Part shown: positions 1-8,139 of the stretch, one piece after another
How positions within the stretch are numbered: position 1 is the first letter of the stretch
Layout of the letters: every line of letters begins with the position of its first letter
From: Clostridium paraputrificum
GTDB taxonomy: Bacteria; Bacillota; Clostridia; Clostridiales; Clostridiaceae
Length of the DNA stretch: 64,000 nucleotides
Direction: 5' to 3'
Assembly: GCF_900447045.1 (NCBI RefSeq)
Contig: NZ_UAWH01000015.1
Location: 124,001-188,000, forward strand
The notes under the pieces: generated by a model
What the model saw: the letters and a program-made list of their open reading frames with translations, nothing else
Databases searched by the model: none
What the model was told of the DNA's origin: nothing
Position numbers and translations under genes: made by a program

Positions 1-480
1 AGATTACCTTTTAAAAAAAGATTTGAACATACTAATAGTGATGATGAGGAAATAATTAATTGGGCCTTAAAAGAAACTGGACTTGAAGAAATGGAAGAAA
101 AGCTTGTAATGAGCATGTCTGGAGGAGAAAGACAAAGGGTTTTCATTGCAATGGCATTAGTTCAAAAACCTAAGATTCTTTTCCTTGATGAACCAACAAC
201 TTATTTAGATATATATCATCAAATAGAGATTTTAGAGTTAGTTGAAAGATTAAATAGAGAGCATGGAACAACAATAGTTATGGTTTTACATGATATTAAC
301 CAAGCTATTAAGTATAGTGATAATGTAGTCGTTATGAAAGATGGAGCATTAATTATGGAGGGAAGAGCTAATGATATTATTAATGAGAATTTAATTAGGA
401 AAGTCTATGGAGTAAGTGGAACTATTGGAAAGGTTAATGGGAAGGCTTACTATGTAGCAGAGAAAACTTGCGTAGGATAA
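1..480 (+). CDS. Iron-siderophore type ABC transporter ATP-binding protein, C-terminal part
   Basis: The reading frame is open from the first base of the window, so the N-terminal part with Walker A lies upstream. About 159 residues remain. They contain the ABC signature MSGGERQR, Walker B with the catalytic Glu (LFLDEPT), a D-loop (TYLD) and the switch His (MVLHDIN). The sequence after the switch (SDNVVVMKDG, then a VYGV segment) is typical of FecE/FepC-like ATPases that drive import of ferric siderophores, haem or cobalamin with a periplasmic-type binding protein. The permease and binding-protein genes would be upstream and are not visible. The substrate cannot be told from this fragment. 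Confidence 0.9.
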   Translation, partial: RLPFKKRFEHTNSDDEEIINWALKETGLEEMEEKLVMSMSGGERQRVFIAMALVQKPKILFLDEPTTYLDIYHQIEILELVERLNREHGTTIVMVLHDINQAIKYSDNVVVMKDGALIMEGRANDIINENLIRKVYGVSGTIGKVNGKAYYVAEKTCVG

Positions 481-721
481 GAAGGATGAGGCTGCAATTC
501 TATTTATAAATTTTCTTTTAGTAATGTTAATTTTTGAATTCAATTTCTATAAAATATATAGGTGAAAATAAATATTTAAATATTGTTATAAATACATATT
601 TATATAAATATATGTTTATATAAATATATACACATTTTATTTAAAATCCCTTTCAAACATGGTAATATATAACCAAAACCTTATGGAATTAAAATTCAAT
701 AAAATAGGATTAGTAATACTA
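481..721. other. AT-rich spacer with no gene seen
   Basis: This stretch follows the ABC ATPase stop codon and is strongly A+T rich, with short TATAAATA-like direct repeats around 600-630. I see no open frame with a ribosome site. It ends at a rho-independent terminator. It may simply be the 3' untranslated region of the transporter mRNA. Confidence 0.4.
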
Positions 722-754
722 TAAAAAACTGCTGAGTATATCAGCAGTTTTTTA
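722..754 (+). terminator. Rho-independent terminator
   Basis: An 8-bp perfect stem (ACTGCTGA / TCAGCAGT) with a 5-nt loop is followed by six T residues. It is preceded by A residues, so it could act weakly in the other direction. It most likely ends the ABC ATPase transcript. Confidence 0.85.
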
Positions 755-839
755 TTCTTTAGGAAATTATATCTATTATTAAATTGTGGATAACCTCAAC
801 AATTTAGCGATATATTAGTTTATTTCCTCCTAAAGAATA
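754..839. repeat. Small palindromic element with imperfect terminal inverted repeats
   Basis: The left end ATTCTTTAGGAAATTAT and the right end, read on the opposite strand, ATTCTTTAGGAGGAAATAA, form imperfect terminal inverted repeats around an inner inverted repeat (AAATTGT / ACAATTT). The whole segment of about 85 bp can therefore fold on itself. The left-end sequence TTCTTTAGGAAATTATAT recurs at 9111-9128, also directly after a terminator. The arms also resemble the ends of the longer repeat at 947-1147. It has no coding content. Confidence 0.5.
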
Positions 840-855
840 AAAAATAAAATTATAT

Positions 856-947
856 GTGCCGGGTCTTTTGCTCACATGCGTTTCCAAAAGCCAGAATGTG
901 CTGAAAAAAATCGACGACTCGGCAAGCTCGTTTTGACGATTTTTTTA
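856..947. other. Locally GC-richer hairpin block
   Basis: This block is visibly richer in G+C than its surroundings. It contains a short inverted repeat (CACAT / ATGTG) and a strong 10-bp stem (AAAAAAATCG at 904-913 with CGATTTTTTT at 937-946) enclosing a GC-rich loop. The trailing T tract makes the second hairpin look like a terminator. No open frame covers it. It could be the end of a small RNA or a decayed repeat. Confidence 0.4.
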
Positions 948-1147
948 CTGTCTAGTAAATTATAAAATTTCAATTAGCTATAAATCAAAGGTATTATTAC
1001 ATTTTCATATTAAAAAATATAAAATAAAGGATAGTAATTTTATAATTTCCTTACCTTTAGTACGCGTGGGGTGGATATTTGTTTTCATGTGACTTGGAGA
1101 TTTCGACGAAACAAGGGAAATAAATATCCGCCACACCTTTTTTACTG
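947..1147 (+). repeat. Dispersed about 200-bp repeat, copy A
   Basis: This segment matches 2356-2556 over essentially its whole length. Shared blocks include AATTTTATAATTTCC, TTACCTTTAGTACGCG and GGGGTGGATATTTGTTTT. The left part contains complementary arms (TAAATTATAAAATTTC against AATTTTATAATTTCC). The right part folds into a long hairpin (GGTGGATATTT with AAATATCCGCCACACC) ending in T residues, so it may also terminate transcription. Diverged copies lie at 10420-10562 on the opposite strand and at 15438-15493. Confidence 0.75.
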
Positions 1148-1210
1148 TTTAATTATAGGAAAAGTATGATAGAATTTAATTGTAATAAATGGAAAGGAAA
1201 AGGGGATGAG

Positions 1211-1945
1211 ATGAAAGATAAAAAGATAAGAACTGGTTTTGTACTTTTATCAGATGAAGGCTTTAATATAAAAGAGTTTAAGAGAAACTTATATAGAGAT
1301 TGGGAAATTATGATTAAGGAAGAAGATCAAAGTGAAATTTTAATATTTGAAGTAAGTGATATTAAGGTTGTATGTGCATTAATTAATTCACCTGTTCCAA
1401 ATAAAGAAGCAGAAGAAAATGCAATGAATAATTATCTTTGGAAAGAGGGGGAAGAGGAAACTGCTAAGCATAAGGCTCATATAGTTGTGTCAGTTACAAA
1501 AGGAGAAAATCCAATAGGAAATAGTATTGTATTTACTATGGTAGTTTCTTCTCTATTGAAGTTAAAAAATGCAATAGGTATATATCAATACCCAACAGTT
1601 TTACCTTCTGATTTTTATATAAGATGTGCTGAGGATTTAAAAGAAAAAGTTCTTCCTGTATTAAATTGGATATATATAGGTATTTATCCAAGTGAAAAAG
1701 GATTTTCCGCATATACATGTGGAATGGACTATTTTGATAAAGATGAGATTGAGGTTATTAACTCAAAAACTACACCTTCAGAGTTATATGGATTTATTTA
1801 TGATATAGTATCCTATGTCCTTGAGTATAATGCAGTACTTAATGATGGAGAAACAATAGGATTTTCAGAAAAAGAAAAGCTACCTATAACTAAGTCAAAA
1901 GGAGTTGCTGTAGAAGGAAATAGTATAAAGATAAAATATAAGTAG
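1211..1945 (+). CDS. DUF4261 domain-containing protein
   Basis: A 244-residue soluble protein of unknown function. The order of segments (GFVLLSDEGFN near the N terminus, a PVPNKEAEENA motif, KAHIVVSV, then PSDFYI and a C-terminal GETIGFS block) fits the DUF4261 family as I remember it. No catalytic motif or membrane segment is evident. I chose the ATG just after AAAGGGGATGAG rather than an upstream in-frame ATG, which has no ribosome site. It stands alone between two copies of a dispersed repeat, so context gives no clue to its role. Confidence 0.7.
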   Translation: MKDKKIRTGFVLLSDEGFNIKEFKRNLYRDWEIMIKEEDQSEILIFEVSDIKVVCALINSPVPNKEAEENAMNNYLWKEGEEETAKHKAHIVVSVTKGENPIGNSIVFTMVVSSLLKLKNAIGIYQYPTVLPSDFYIRCAEDLKEKVLPVLNWIYIGIYPSEKGFSAYTCGMDYFDKDEIEVINSKTTPSELYGFIYDIVSYVLEYNAVLNDGETIGFSEKEKLPITKSKGVAVEGNSIKIKYK

Positions 1946-1986
1946 AATAATGAAATTTACGAAAGGAATTTTAATCAATAGAAAAG

Positions 1987-2311
1987 ATGATGTGTAAAGA
2001 ATGTTATAGTGATAATCTTAGAATTACACCATTAATAAAGTCTAGGGAGTGCTTAGAAAATCATATTCAATATATATGCTCTACATGTGGAAGGTGTATA
2101 TGTATTAATCAAGATGAAAAGAGTTTGTTATAAAATATTTAATAACGAAGAGGATTTAAAAGTTTATTTAGATAAGAATAAGGATAAAAGCTGTACTGGA
2201 AATAAGTCAATATATGCATCTAATTTATCTAATAATACTTTAGTAGGAGAAGTAAAGATATTAAGTAAAGAAGAGGTAGATAAATACTTAAAAGAGCAAA
2301 GTGCAAAGTAA
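1987..2311 (+). pseudogene. Zinc-ribbon protein gene, probably broken by a frame-shifting internal deletion
   Basis: The first frame starts MMCKECYSDN, carries a zinc ribbon (CKEC near residue 3 and CSTCGRC about 30 residues later) and stops after about 47 residues. An overlapping +1 frame then gives a lysine-rich tail (CYKIFNNEEDLKVYLDKNK and KEEVDKYLKEQ) that lacks a convincing start of its own. From memory, clostridial proteins of about 140 residues join this kind of zinc ribbon to this kind of tail through a middle segment that is missing here. I infer that an out-of-frame internal deletion fused the two ends. The alternative is two short overlapping genes. Confidence 0.5.
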
Positions 2312-2327
2312 TATTTGAAATCTGAGG

Positions 2328-2354
2328 GAATGTGTCAAAGATACATTCTTTTTT
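2328..2354 (+). terminator. Rho-independent terminator
   Basis: Stem GAATGT / ACATTC with a 9-nt loop, followed by TTCTTTTTT. It ends the zinc-ribbon remnant and directly abuts repeat copy B. Confidence 0.7.
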
Positions 2355-2355
2355 C

Positions 2356-2600
2356 AATGTCTAGGAAAGTATAAAATTTCAATTGGCTATAACTCAAAGG
2401 TATTATTATAATTTCATATTAAAAAAATATAAAATCAAGGATAGTAATTTTATAATTTCCTTACCTTTAGTACGCGTGGGGTGGATATTTGTTTTGATGT
2501 GACTTGGAGCGTAGCGACGGAACAAACAAAATAAATATCCACTCCACCTTTTTCATTATCTTTAGTACGAAGGGAATAAATATCCCCCACCTTTTTAATG
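2356..2600 (+). repeat. Dispersed repeat, copy B, with a short tandem remnant
   Basis: Bases 2356-2556 are a near-full-length match to 947-1147. The right arm folds as GGTGGATATTTGTTTT against AAAATAAATATCCACTCCACC and ends in T residues. It encloses the motif GACTTGGAGCGTAGCGACGG, which also recurs in diverged form in the other copies. Immediately after it, 2558-2600 repeats only the outermost pieces of the right half (TTTAGTACG joined to AATAAATATCCCCCACC), which looks like an internally deleted second copy. No coding frame is present. Confidence 0.75.
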
Positions 2601-2663
2601 TATAGAATGTGTACTTTAATAAAAAAATAGTATAGATATTATGTAATTAAGGACGGTGAACTA

Positions 2664-4274
2664 ATGAATAATCTATATCACAAGAGTTTAAATCGTATTT
2701 CAATAATATTATTATCTTTAGTAATTTTATCTACCTCAATATTTATAAACTTTCAAAAAAGAGAAGATGTGCAATCAACTTTTTTAGAAGAGGTAAGTAA
2801 TGATATTATTCCAAAACCTTTAAGTTATGTAAAGAATAATGGAAAGTTTATTTTAAGTAAGGAATCTTCTATATATATAAAAGGAAAGAATAAAGAAGAA
2901 ACAGAGGAAATACGAATAGTAGCAGAGTTTCTAAGAGAAAAGTTAATAAGTCCAACAGGATATGAATTAAAAATAGTTGAAGGGGATAATCCTCCCTCAG
3001 GAAATATTTACTTAACTACTTTAGGAGGAAATGAAGCCGAAGGAAATGAAGGATACAATTTAATAACTACAAAAGAAAAAATAGAGATTATAGCTTATAA
3101 GCCAGAGGGAATTTCTAGAGGTGTTCAAAGCTTAAGGCAGTTATTACCTCCAGATATAGAGAAAAATAGTTTGGTTAGTAATGTGGAATGGAGTGTGCCA
3201 GCTTCTAATATAAAGGATAAACCAGAATATAGTTATAGAGGATTAATGATTGATGTAGCTAGGCATTTCTTTTCAGTAGATGAAATTAAACGCCAAATAG
3301 ATCATGCAGCTTTATATAAAATAAATAGGGTTCATTTACATCTTAGTGATGATCAGGGGTGGCGTTTAGAAATTAAACAGTATCCAGATTTAACTAAAAT
3401 AGGTGGTAGCACAGAAGTTGGAGGAGGCAAGGGAGGATATTATACTCAAGAGCAATTTAAAGATATAGTAAAATATGCAAGAGATAGATATGTAGAGATA
3501 ATTCCTGAATTTGATATGCCTGGTCATAGTAATGCAGCCTTAGCTTCTTATGGCTTTTTAAATCCAGATGGTAAGAGGAAGCCTTTGTATACAGGAACAG
3601 AGATCGGTTTTAGCTCTTTTATGACACATAGTGAAGAGACTTATAAGTTTTTAGATAATGTATTCAAAGAGGTAGCTGCCATTTCTCCTTCAAAATATTT
3701 TCACATAGGAGGAGATGAGGCCCTTAGCACTAAGAAGGAGAATTGTGATTACTTTGTTGGAAGAGTAGCTAAAATGGTTGAGGCTTTAGGAAAAACTCCA
3801 ATAGGATGGGATCCAATTGATACATCACCAGAGATAAACTCTAGTGTAATATTGCAAAATTGGAAGGATTCAAATGAAGCAGCTAGAAAAAAAGGAATGA
3901 AGATGATTATTTCAATTGCTAGTAAAGCATACTTAGATATGAAATATAATAAGGATACACCATATGGCTTAGATTGGGCAGGGTACATACCGATAGAAAC
4001 AGCATATAATTGGGATCCAACAGATTATGCACCAAAAGATCTGGTATTAGGGGTAGAATCACCACTATGGACAGAAAATATTTTAAATCAACAGCAAATG
4101 GATTTTATGATATATCCTAGACTATTAGGATATGGGGAAATTGGTTGGACACCAAAGAAAGATAGAAATTGGAATGAATATAAAATAAGATTAGAAAAGC
4201 AAGGAGAAAGGCTAAAGAACCTAGGCATCAACTATTATAGAGATAGTAGCATATGGCCTTCAGAGAGAAAATAA
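2664..4274 (+). CDS. Beta-N-acetylhexosaminidase, glycoside hydrolase family 20
   Basis: Removes terminal N-acetyl-hexosamines from glycans or chitobiose, probably outside the membrane. The 536-residue protein has an N-terminal hydrophobic segment (residues 12-30) that acts as a signal peptide or anchor, a GH20b-like domain (about 47-185) and the TIM-barrel catalytic domain (about 188-505). Family motifs are clear: YRGLMIDVARHF, HLHLSDDQGWR, EIIPEFDMPGH and the catalytic Asp351-Glu352 pair in HIGGDEA. Substrate-assisted catalysis through this pair is established for the family. There is no sortase motif. It is a single gene with a GGTGA ribosome site. Host mucin or peptidoglycan sugars are plausible substrates by inference. 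Confidence 0.92.
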   Translation: MNNLYHKSLNRISIILLSLVILSTSIFINFQKREDVQSTFLEEVSNDIIPKPLSYVKNNGKFILSKESSIYIKGKNKEETEEIRIVAEFLREKLISPTGYELKIVEGDNPPSGNIYLTTLGGNEAEGNEGYNLITTKEKIEIIAYKPEGISRGVQSLRQLLPPDIEKNSLVSNVEWSVPASNIKDKPEYSYRGLMIDVARHFFSVDEIKRQIDHAALYKINRVHLHLSDDQGWRLEIKQYPDLTKIGGSTEVGGGKGGYYTQEQFKDIVKYARDRYVEIIPEFDMPGHSNAALASYGFLNPDGKRKPLYTGTEIGFSSFMTHSEETYKFLDNVFKEVAAISPSKYFHIGGDEALSTKKENCDYFVGRVAKMVEALGKTPIGWDPIDTSPEINSSVILQNWKDSNEAARKKGMKMIISIASKAYLDMKYNKDTPYGLDWAGYIPIETAYNWDPTDYAPKDLVLGVESPLWTENILNQQQMDFMIYPRLLGYGEIGWTPKKDRNWNEYKIRLEKQGERLKNLGINYYRDSSIWPSERK

Positions 4275-4317
4275 TAAAATATTTCTCAGGAAATAATTGG
4301 AAATTAATGCAAGATAA

Positions 4318-4350
4318 AAGAGCTAGTACATTGTTATACTAGCTCTTCTT
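4318..4350. terminator. Bidirectional terminator between convergent genes
   Basis: Nine-bp perfect stem GAGCTAGTA / TACTAGCTC with T-rich tracts on both strands. The stop codon of the downstream minus-strand symporter gene lies inside the stem. Confidence 0.85.
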
Positions 4351-5505
4351 TTTGCCCACTATTTTATCTATTATTATTGCTAAAGCGCCGTCTCCGGTGA
4401 TATTAGTGGCAGTACCAAAGCTATCTTGAGCTGCATGTAATGCAATCATTATAGACTTTTCTACAGAACCAAAACCTAACATCATTTCTAAAATACCAAG
4501 TGCAGCCATTACACCACCACCAGGTACTCCAGGTGCAGCTACCATTGTAATACCTAACATTAATATGAATGGAAGAAAACTACTAAAGGTAGGAGTTTGT
4601 CCATTCATATACATTACCCCCATAGATGTTAAAACTAATGCTATAGTATCACCTGCTAAATGGATTGTTGCACATAGAGGTATAACAAAATCTGCTATCT
4701 CTTCACTTACATTATTATTCTTTGTAGATTCTAATGTGACAGGAATTGTAGCAGCAGAAGATTGCGTACCAACTGCTGTAAAGTATGCAGGTATCATATT
4801 TTTAATAAGCTTTAGGGGATTTTGTTTTTTAAAGCTACCAGCAATTAAATATTGAATTAAAATATATCCAACTTGTAAGGTAAACAATATTATATAAACA
4901 ATACCAAATGCTTTTAAGGTAGTAAATATCTCTCCACTAAAGCTTAGTTTTGCAAATATTGAAAATATATAAAAGGGAACAAGAGGTATTAATACATTCT
5001 TTATTACCATTTCTACTATAGAACTAAATTCTTCAAATATTTTTAATAAAGTACTATTTTTTATGCGAGATAATCCAACTCCTAGTATAAATGCAAATAC
5101 TAAAGCTGACATTATGTTTATCATTGGTGGAATGTCGATAGTGAAATAAGGAGTTAAGTCTACAGTTCCTTGCTCAAGTAAAATTCCCCCATTTATGAAC
5201 TTCGGCAGTAGATTAAATCCAATAATAAATGCTAAAAATCCAGCAATTAAAGTAGATGTATAAGCTAGTACGATAGTTAATAATAAAGTTTTACCAGATT
5301 TGTTCCCTAGAGAAGCAACTCCAGGAACTATAAATCCTATAATTATTAGTGGAATAATAAAGGATAAGAAGTTTCCAAATAAACTACTAAAGGTAGTCAA
5401 TATTCTCATAGGAAATACTATAGAAAGTGATTTACATATAAGCCCTACGCTAACCCCTAGTATCAAAGCTATTATAATTTTACTTATTAGTGAAAATTTT
5501 TTCAT
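4339..5505 (-). CDS. Dicarboxylate/amino acid:cation symporter (DAACS family)
   Basis: A 388-residue polytopic membrane protein that should import acidic or small neutral amino acids or C4-dicarboxylates with sodium or protons. Family landmarks are present: the serine-rich hairpin GTQSSAATIPVT (246-257), the second hairpin APGVPGGGV (324-332) and the NITGD signature around residues 368-372 in the last core helix, whose Asn and Asp take part in cation and substrate binding in known homologues. The SSAAT form of hairpin 1 is SstT/GltP-like, but the exact substrate is not certain. Ribosome site AAAGGGGC lies upstream of ATG, and a good promoter sits further upstream. Monocistronic. Confidence 0.9.
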   Translation of the reverse strand: MKKFSLISKIIIALILGVSVGLICKSLSIVFPMRILTTFSSLFGNFLSFIIPLIIIGFIVPGVASLGNKSGKTLLLTIVLAYTSTLIAGFLAFIIGFNLLPKFINGGILLEQGTVDLTPYFTIDIPPMINIMSALVFAFILGVGLSRIKNSTLLKIFEEFSSIVEMVIKNVLIPLVPFYIFSIFAKLSFSGEIFTTLKAFGIVYIILFTLQVGYILIQYLIAGSFKKQNPLKLIKNMIPAYFTAVGTQSSAATIPVTLESTKNNNVSEEIADFVIPLCATIHLAGDTIALVLTSMGVMYMNGQTPTFSSFLPFILMLGITMVAAPGVPGGGVMAALGILEMMLGFGSVEKSIMIALHAAQDSFGTATNITGDGALAIIIDKIVGKKKS

Positions 5506-5565
5506 ATGTTTAAGCCCCTTTAATTGTGTCCTTATATAAAAAACACATGTTTTGTAATTGAGTAC

Positions 5566-5594
5566 ACTATACTATGGATAAAAAGAAAAGTCAA
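5566..5594 (-). promoter_or_regulatory. Sigma-A type promoter for the symporter gene
   Basis: On the minus strand, TTGACT (5589-5594) is separated by exactly 17 bp from TATAGT (5566-5571). The predicted start of transcription lies about 50 bp upstream of the symporter start codon. Confidence 0.7.
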
Positions 5595-5754
5595 CCCTAA
5601 TATTTAAATTTTATTTCAAAGTTTATATATAAATAAAATTTTAATATAAAAAGTTATTAATATATGGTGAATAAACATGAAAAATATGAAATTTATAGTA
5701 TAATTTAATGTAAATTGCCTAAATAGTGCAAAAGATAAAAAAGGAGGAATGGTA

Positions 5755-7554
5755 ATGAAGGGAACAGTTGTTGCAACTTGGCTTAATACAACTAGAAAAT
5801 TATTTGGTGAAGATGTAGTTAAGAATGCAATGTCTTACGCTGGTTGGGGTGAAAATAAGATATTCTCACCAATAGAAAATGTGGAAGATGATAAGGTCAA
5901 TAAATATATAAAGTACATATCAGATAATAAGAACATAACTACAAAAGAGTTATGGAGAAAAATTGGACAAGATAATATTATATCCTTCAGCAAGGATTAT
6001 CCAGCATTTTTCAAGCATGAAAGTGCATACTCATTTTTAAAGTCCATGTATGATGTACATGTAGTTATGACAAAGAAATTTATAGGGGCAAAACCTCCTA
6101 TATTAACAATTACACCTATTTCTAGAAGAGAAGCTATATTTACCTATAACTCTTCCAGGGGAATGTTTGAATATTTTCTTGGAATGCTTGAGGGGGTAGG
6201 AAATTACTTTAATGAAAAAATCCAAGTTGAAGAAATATCTAAAACAAATACATCATTAGAATTAAAATTAATGTTTAGTGAGGATATTCATTACAATAAA
6301 GAGTATAAGTTTAATATACTTATGTCATTAGGTTTTATTAAAAACTTTGGAGTAAAGGCAGGATTATTTACTGGAATTACATTATTTATTATATTAATAC
6401 CTTTAATGGGAGTTAGCAATATAATTAAGTCCATTATAGCTAGTATAATAGCAGGTGGATTAACATGCTTAGGAACAAATTTAATGTTATCACCCTTATC
6501 ACAACTTAAAGAAGAGCTTAATAGACTAGTGGAAAATAGATATAACATAGATGAAAGCATTAAAACTAATGACTTTTTTGAGGATATTTATGAAAAAATT
6601 AAAGAACACAAAAAAATAATCCAATCAGATTTTGTAAGCTTTAAGGGATTAACAGATGAAATGAGCACATTTATTAAAAAAATAGATTTGATAAGTGTAT
6701 CAATGCAACAAGCATCTGAAAGCATAGATGAAGTGGTTGGACAAGTTGCTAATAGTGCAGTTGAGCAGGCTGGACAAACTGATGAGGTAGTAATGTCTTT
6801 AGAAGAGAATATAAATGCTTTAGGTAAAATAGTTCAAGTAGAAAATAGTTATAAGAATAATTTAGAGGAAGTATTAAAGAAAATTAATAAAAGCAATTCT
6901 GGTGTAGAAAAATCAAGTGGAAACATAGGAGTAACATTAGAAAACTTTAATGATGTTAAGGTAAAAAGTGAAGATTTAGAAAAAAGAGCAAATGATATAA
7001 CAAAGATAGTGTCTATTGTAGCAGGAATAGCAGAGCAAACAAATTTACTTGCACTTAATGCATCAATTGAAGCTGCAAGAGCTGGTGAACAAGGTAAAGG
7101 ATTTTCTGTTGTTGCAGAATCTATAAAGAAGCTATCAGAACAATCAAAGGAATCAGTTAAAGAAATAAATACAAACTTAGTACATTTTAAAGGTAATATT
7201 GAATCATTAGTTAAACAAATAGAAAATCAATATTTCATATTGGAAAAAGAAACATTAAACCTTGAAGATGTAAAGAATTTAAGTTTTGATGCTAATAAAT
7301 CTATTAATTATATTGCATCATCTATGATAAACATTATAAATGATTTAAATGAACAATCAAAATCTATTGAATCATTATCTAACAATATAAAGAATTTGGC
7401 ATCAATTGCAGAAGAGAATTCAGCGTATTCAGAGGAAGGAAGTGCTAGCGTTACTCAATATACACAGGAGATTAATAATCTGACTGAAAATATATCAAAC
7501 TTTGAAAAGATAGCTAATATGTTTAAAGAAGAATTGGAAAAATATAAGATATAA
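5755..7554 (+). CDS. H-NOX (haem NO/O2-binding) methyl-accepting chemotaxis protein
   Basis: Gas-sensing chemoreceptor of 599 residues. Residues 1 to about 185 are an H-NOX domain whose key positions match the Thermoanaerobacter H-NOX numbering exactly: proximal haem ligand His102, the haem-propionate motif Y131-x-S133-x-R135 and a distal-pocket Tyr140. Two adjacent hydrophobic segments (about 196-245) form a membrane hairpin. The cytoplasmic part has the MCP signalling hairpin around residues 423-455 ([19 protein letters not shown]). The ATG seven bases after GGAGG was chosen; the ATG six bases earlier is too close to the ribosome site. Tyr140 is associated with stable O2 binding in known homologues, so oxygen avoidance is the likely role (inference). 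Confidence 0.93.
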   Translation: MKGTVVATWLNTTRKLFGEDVVKNAMSYAGWGENKIFSPIENVEDDKVNKYIKYISDNKNITTKELWRKIGQDNIISFSKDYPAFFKHESAYSFLKSMYDVHVVMTKKFIGAKPPILTITPISRREAIFTYNSSRGMFEYFLGMLEGVGNYFNEKIQVEEISKTNTSLELKLMFSEDIHYNKEYKFNILMSLGFIKNFGVKAGLFTGITLFIILIPLMGVSNIIKSIIASIIAGGLTCLGTNLMLSPLSQLKEELNRLVENRYNIDESIKTNDFFEDIYEKIKEHKKIIQSDFVSFKGLTDEMSTFIKKIDLISVSMQQASESIDEVVGQVANSAVEQAGQTDEVVMSLEENINALGKIVQVENSYKNNLEEVLKKINKSNSGVEKSSGNIGVTLENFNDVKVKSEDLEKRANDITKIVSIVAGIAEQTNLLALNASIEAARAGEQGKGFSVVAESIKKLSEQSKESVKEINTNLVHFKGNIESLVKQIENQYFILEKETLNLEDVKNLSFDANKSINYIASSMINIINDLNEQSKSIESLSNNIKNLASIAEENSAYSEEGSASVTQYTQEINNLTENISNFEKIANMFKEELEKYKI

Positions 7555-7557
7555 TAA

Positions 7558-7588
7558 AAAGCACTGTATAAAAGTACAGTGCTTTTTT
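7558..7588. terminator. Bidirectional terminator
   Basis: Eight-bp stem GCACTGTA / TACAGTGC with T6 on the plus strand and T5 on the minus strand. It lies between the convergent H-NOX receptor and L25/Ctc genes. Confidence 0.85.
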
Positions 7589-7599
7589 GTGTGGGAACA

Positions 7600-8139
7600 T
7601 TAATTTGTAATAATAGCTACTAAAGCTTTAGGGTCACTTAAAACAGAAATATCTTTTGGAATGGATATGTCTTCAAGTAATATTCTATTATCAAAATTCA
7701 TATTAGAAACATCAATATCAATTGACTCAGGTATTTTTTCAACATCCCCTTGTAGTTCAATAGATGTAATATGTGTTTCTAATACCAATCTTTTTGATTC
7801 TAAGTTTTCCTGTCCACTAAATTTTATAGGAATTTTCATTTTAATTCTTTCGTTAGGTTTTGTATATTGAAAATCCACATGTATTATTTCATTACGATAA
7901 TTCTTTTGAAGATCTTTAACAACACAGTTAAGCTTCTTTTTGCCTAAACAAATAGGTATTATAGAACCCTTGTTATTGGTTTTTAATAACCTTTTTAAAT
8001 CAGAACTATCAATTTTAATAGGAATTGGGTTTTTTAGAAATTCACCATAAATAATACCTGGAGTTAAACCTACTCTTCTTAAATTCACTTTATTTTCATT
8101 ATTCTCTCGCTTACATACATTAAAAGTTAAATTAGACAT
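7600..8139 (-). CDS. 50S ribosomal protein L25 / general stress protein Ctc
   Basis: A 179-residue protein of the L25/TL5/Ctc family, which binds 5S rRNA. The N-terminal L25 domain (LRRVGLTPGIIYG, later IIHVDFQ) is followed by a TL5-type beta domain (IPIKFSGQENLES, ITSIELQG, PESIDIDVS). I chose the ATG preceded by GAGGTGTTTATT; an upstream in-frame GTG overlaps the ribosome site. The gene stands alone rather than in the glmU-prs neighbourhood known for Bacillus ctc. Its 5' leader carries a short peptide ORF and mutually exclusive pairings, suggesting translation-dependent control. Confidence 0.9.
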   Translation of the reverse strand: MSNLTFNVCKRENNENKVNLRRVGLTPGIIYGEFLKNPIPIKIDSSDLKRLLKTNNKGSIIPICLGKKKLNCVVKDLQKNYRNEIIHVDFQYTKPNERIKMKIPIKFSGQENLESKRLVLETHITSIELQGDVEKIPESIDIDVSNMNFDNRILLEDISIPKDISVLSDPKALVAIITN

